DNA of 64,000 bases from BS750m-G69 sp964441235 (GTDB taxonomy: Bacteria > Fidelibacterota > UBA2242), in the NCBI GenBank assembly GCA_964441235.1, contig CAYTUQ010000009.1, positions 23,989 through 87,988 on the forward strand, read 5' to 3'. The notes below the pieces were generated by a model that did no database searches, was not told where the DNA came from, and was given only the letters and a program-made list of their open reading frames with translations. Positions 62,210 through 64,000 of this stretch are shown here, one piece after another; within the stretch, counting starts at the first letter, position 1, and each line of letters opens with the position of its first letter. Position numbers and translations under genes: made by a program.

Positions 62210-64000
62210 GAATCGGAGTATATGTTTGCCATTGTGGTGGAAATATATCAGAGGTTGTGGATGTTAAGAAAGTAGCTGCATTTGCAGAAAAGCAACCTGA
62301 CGTTGTGCTTGTACGGGATCATGAACATATGTGTTCTGAGGTGGGGCAAAAACTTGTCATAGATGATATTAAAGAGCACAAGTTGGACAAGGTTGTTATA
62401 GCTGCTTGTTCTCCCCAATTTCAAGGTCCTACTTTTAAGGCTACTCTGGAGAAAGCAGGTCTGTCTCCATACGTTCTGGAGATGTCCAATATTCGTGAGC
62501 AATGTGCCTGGCCCCATTTTGATTTTCCTGAGGAAGCAACAGAGAAGGCTAAGGAGCTTACTAGTATAGCCATAGCAAAGGCAAGGTTGGATGAACCGTT
62601 AACCAAAAAGACCTTCCCAATTGGCAAAAGAGTGCTGATTATTGGAGGTGGTATAGCAGGGATTCAGGCTTCTTTAGATTTAGGCGATGCGGGATTTGAT
62701 GTTTACCTTGTTGAAAAAAATCCTTCTATCGGCGGTAAAATGCTTCAACTTTCTCGAACTTTCCCAACGGAGGACTGTGCTGCTTGTATTCTTTCTCCCA
62801 AAATGGCGGATGTCCCTGCCAATCCCAATATACATTTATTTACCTATTCAGAAATAGAAGATATTAAGGGATATCTGGGAAACTTCGAGGTTACTGTTAA
62901 GAAAAAACCTACTTATGTAGATCCGGCTAAGTGCACTTGTTGTGATGACTGTGTTGATGTTTGTCCTGTTGCTGTTCCCAATGAGTTAGATGAGGGACTT
63001 TCAACAAGAAAGGCAATTTACTTAGCTTCTCCTATTGCGGTGCCGCATTCCTATGTTCTGGATGATAAAGCATGTCTTGGGATATTTCCCTTAGCATGCG
63101 GCAAATGTCAGGAGGTTTGTGATCCAGGTGCAATTAATTTTGATGTGTATCCTGAAGAAATAAAGTTTACAGTTGATACTATTATTGTTGCTACAGGTTA
63201 TGATATTTTTGATGCTACACAGAAAAAGGTTTATGGTTTTGGCAAGTACAAGAATGTGATAACAGCATTAGATATGGAGCGAATGATAGTTTATGCTTCA
63301 GAGGGTAATCCTATGAGACCTATGGGTAAAAGGATTGCCTTTATTCAATGTGTTGGGTCGAGGGACGAACAAGTAGGAAATGAGTACTGTTCAAGAATAT
63401 GCTGTATGTATGCCACCAAGCTTTCCCAGCTGCTTAAGCGTTCTGACCCTACAAGAGATATATATGTTTTTTATACTGATCTAAGGGCTTACGGTAAGGG
63501 GTTTGAGGAATATTATAAGCGGGCGCAGGGTGATGGTGTTAAATTTATACGGGGGAGGCCGGCAGAACTTATTGAAGATTCCCAAACCAATGAGATAACT
63601 CTGAGGGTAGAGGATACGCTAACTCGAAATATAATAGAAGCAGAATTTAACCTTGTAGTGCTTTCGGTAGGATTGCGTCCCAATAGGGGTACAGAGAAGA
63701 TTGCAGATTTCTTAAGACTTGCTAAGAGTCCGGATGGTTTTCTTCAGGAAGCACATCCCAAGTTTAGACCTGTTGATACTCTCACTGACGGGGTTTTCGT
63801 TGCAGGAACCGTTCAGGGACCTAAAGACATTCCTGATACAGTAGCTCAAGCAAGTGCGGCTTCTTCCAGGGCTATTAGGTTGATGAACAGGGGTGAGTAT
63901 GACGTTGATCCTGTTATGGCTTTTGTTCATACCTATGTTTGCGATGGATGTGGACTCTGCATTGAACAATGTCCCACCAATGCCATATCTCTTACCTCTC
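62206..64000 (+). CDS. hdrA: HdrA-type FAD/iron-sulfur subunit, copy 2 (3' end beyond window)
   Basis: From ATG 62206 (overlapping the protease stop) the frame stays open for 598 codons to the window edge. It reads MRIGVYVCHCGGNISEVVDV, the FAD motif VLIIGGGIAGIQASLDLGDA, CTCCDDCVDVCPVAVP and the first C-terminal cluster CDGCGLCIEQCPTNAI. It is a close paralogue of the hdrA at 56703, with islands of near-identical DNA. It probably continues into further Hdr-type genes; two HdrA chains could assemble as alternative or paired electron branches. Confidence 0.92.
   Translation, partial: MRIGVYVCHCGGNISEVVDVKKVAAFAEKQPDVVLVRDHEHMCSEVGQKLVIDDIKEHKLDKVVIAACSPQFQGPTFKATLEKAGLSPYVLEMSNIREQCAWPHFDFPEEATEKAKELTSIAIAKARLDEPLTKKTFPIGKRVLIIGGGIAGIQASLDLGDAGFDVYLVEKNPSIGGKMLQLSRTFPTEDCAACILSPKMADVPANPNIHLFTYSEIEDIKGYLGNFEVTVKKKPTYVDPAKCTCCDDCVDVCPVAVPNELDEGLSTRKAIYLASPIAVPHSYVLDDKACLGIFPLACGKCQEVCDPGAINFDVYPEEIKFTVDTIIVATGYDIFDATQKKVYGFGKYKNVITALDMERMIVYASEGNPMRPMGKRIAFIQCVGSRDEQVGNEYCSRICCMYATKLSQLLKRSDPTRDIYVFYTDLRAYGKGFEEYYKRAQGDGVKFIRGRPAELIEDSQTNEITLRVEDTLTRNIIEAEFNLVVLSVGLRPNRGTEKIADFLRLAKSPDGFLQEAHPKFRPVDTLTDGVFVAGTVQGPKDIPDTVAQASAASSRAIRLMNRGEYDVDPVMAFVHTYVCDGCGLCIEQCPTNAISLTS

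Overview
The window reads as part of the chromosome of an anaerobic, AT-rich bacterium, probably of the FCB superphylum (Calditrichota/KSB1/Ignavibacteria-like lineages). At least six secreted proteins end in a type IX secretion (T9SS) type A sorting domain with the NYPNPFNPxT signature typical of those groups. There is also a PorV-family barrel, TonB-dependent receptors with carboxypeptidase-like N-domains, a Na+-pumping oxaloacetate decarboxylase, and ferredoxin-based 2-oxoacid and H2 metabolism. The lineage is inferred from protein style only; no rRNA or tRNA gene was recognised.

Layout. 1-3.1 kb: a cut-off subtilisin-family protease and two tandem outer-membrane barrel genes; one copy carries a 168-bp MITE-like insertion and the other preserves the empty site. 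3.2-23.6 kb (minus strand): a pectin-use locus with pectate lyase, polygalacturonase, GH105 unsaturated-uronyl hydrolase, five T9SS-exported proteins (one with four ~244-residue repeats), a PorV-like barrel, an Fn3/FlgD-like secreted protein and a TonB receptor. 24.5-27.1 kb (plus): its likely GntR regulator, uronate isomerase and a remnant of a uronate-reductase-type SDR. 27.2-29.4 kb: a DUF5916 barrel. 29.4-32.5 kb: a mobile/defence patch with HicAB, a RelE-type toxin/antitoxin pair bracketed by long direct repeats, and a GC-rich element with 14-bp terminal inverted repeats. 32.5-40 kb: a SprT/YgjP-like metalloprotease, then a minus-strand run of oxaloacetate decarboxylase (beta, alpha, gamma), a biotin ligase, a DUF4922 protein and a glycosyltransferase split by an in-frame TAG. 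40.3-47.5 kb: a thioredoxin-like lipoprotein, repeat-rich DNA, a lipoprotein, two tandem DUF4249 lipoproteins and a TonB receptor. 47.5-48.8 kb: a decayed IS4-type transposase and another inverted-repeat element.

48.8-64 kb (plus) is the energy-metabolism block: two-subunit class I fumarase, a TPR gene broken by an in-frame TAA, a duplicated 2-oxoacid:ferredoxin oxidoreductase cluster (korD pseudogene-korA1-korB1-korD-korA2-korB2-korC), then hdrA-mvhD-mvhG-mvhA-protease-hdrA2, the last running off the end. Together these suggest ferredoxin-linked 2-oxoacid conversion wired to an HdrA/Mvh flavin-based electron-bifurcating hydrogenase, with fumarase and oxaloacetate decarboxylase supplying C4 steps.

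The most striking item is the kor cluster. The two DAB sets have decayed reciprocally: set 1 has a dead korD and a KorA without its active-site threonine but a canonical KorB; set 2 has intact korD and KorA but a KorB that has lost all four cluster cysteines and the thiamine-diphosphate motif while staying open. Only KorA2 with KorB1 can form a standard active site, so the enzyme may be an asymmetric assembly with one catalytic and one non-catalytic half.
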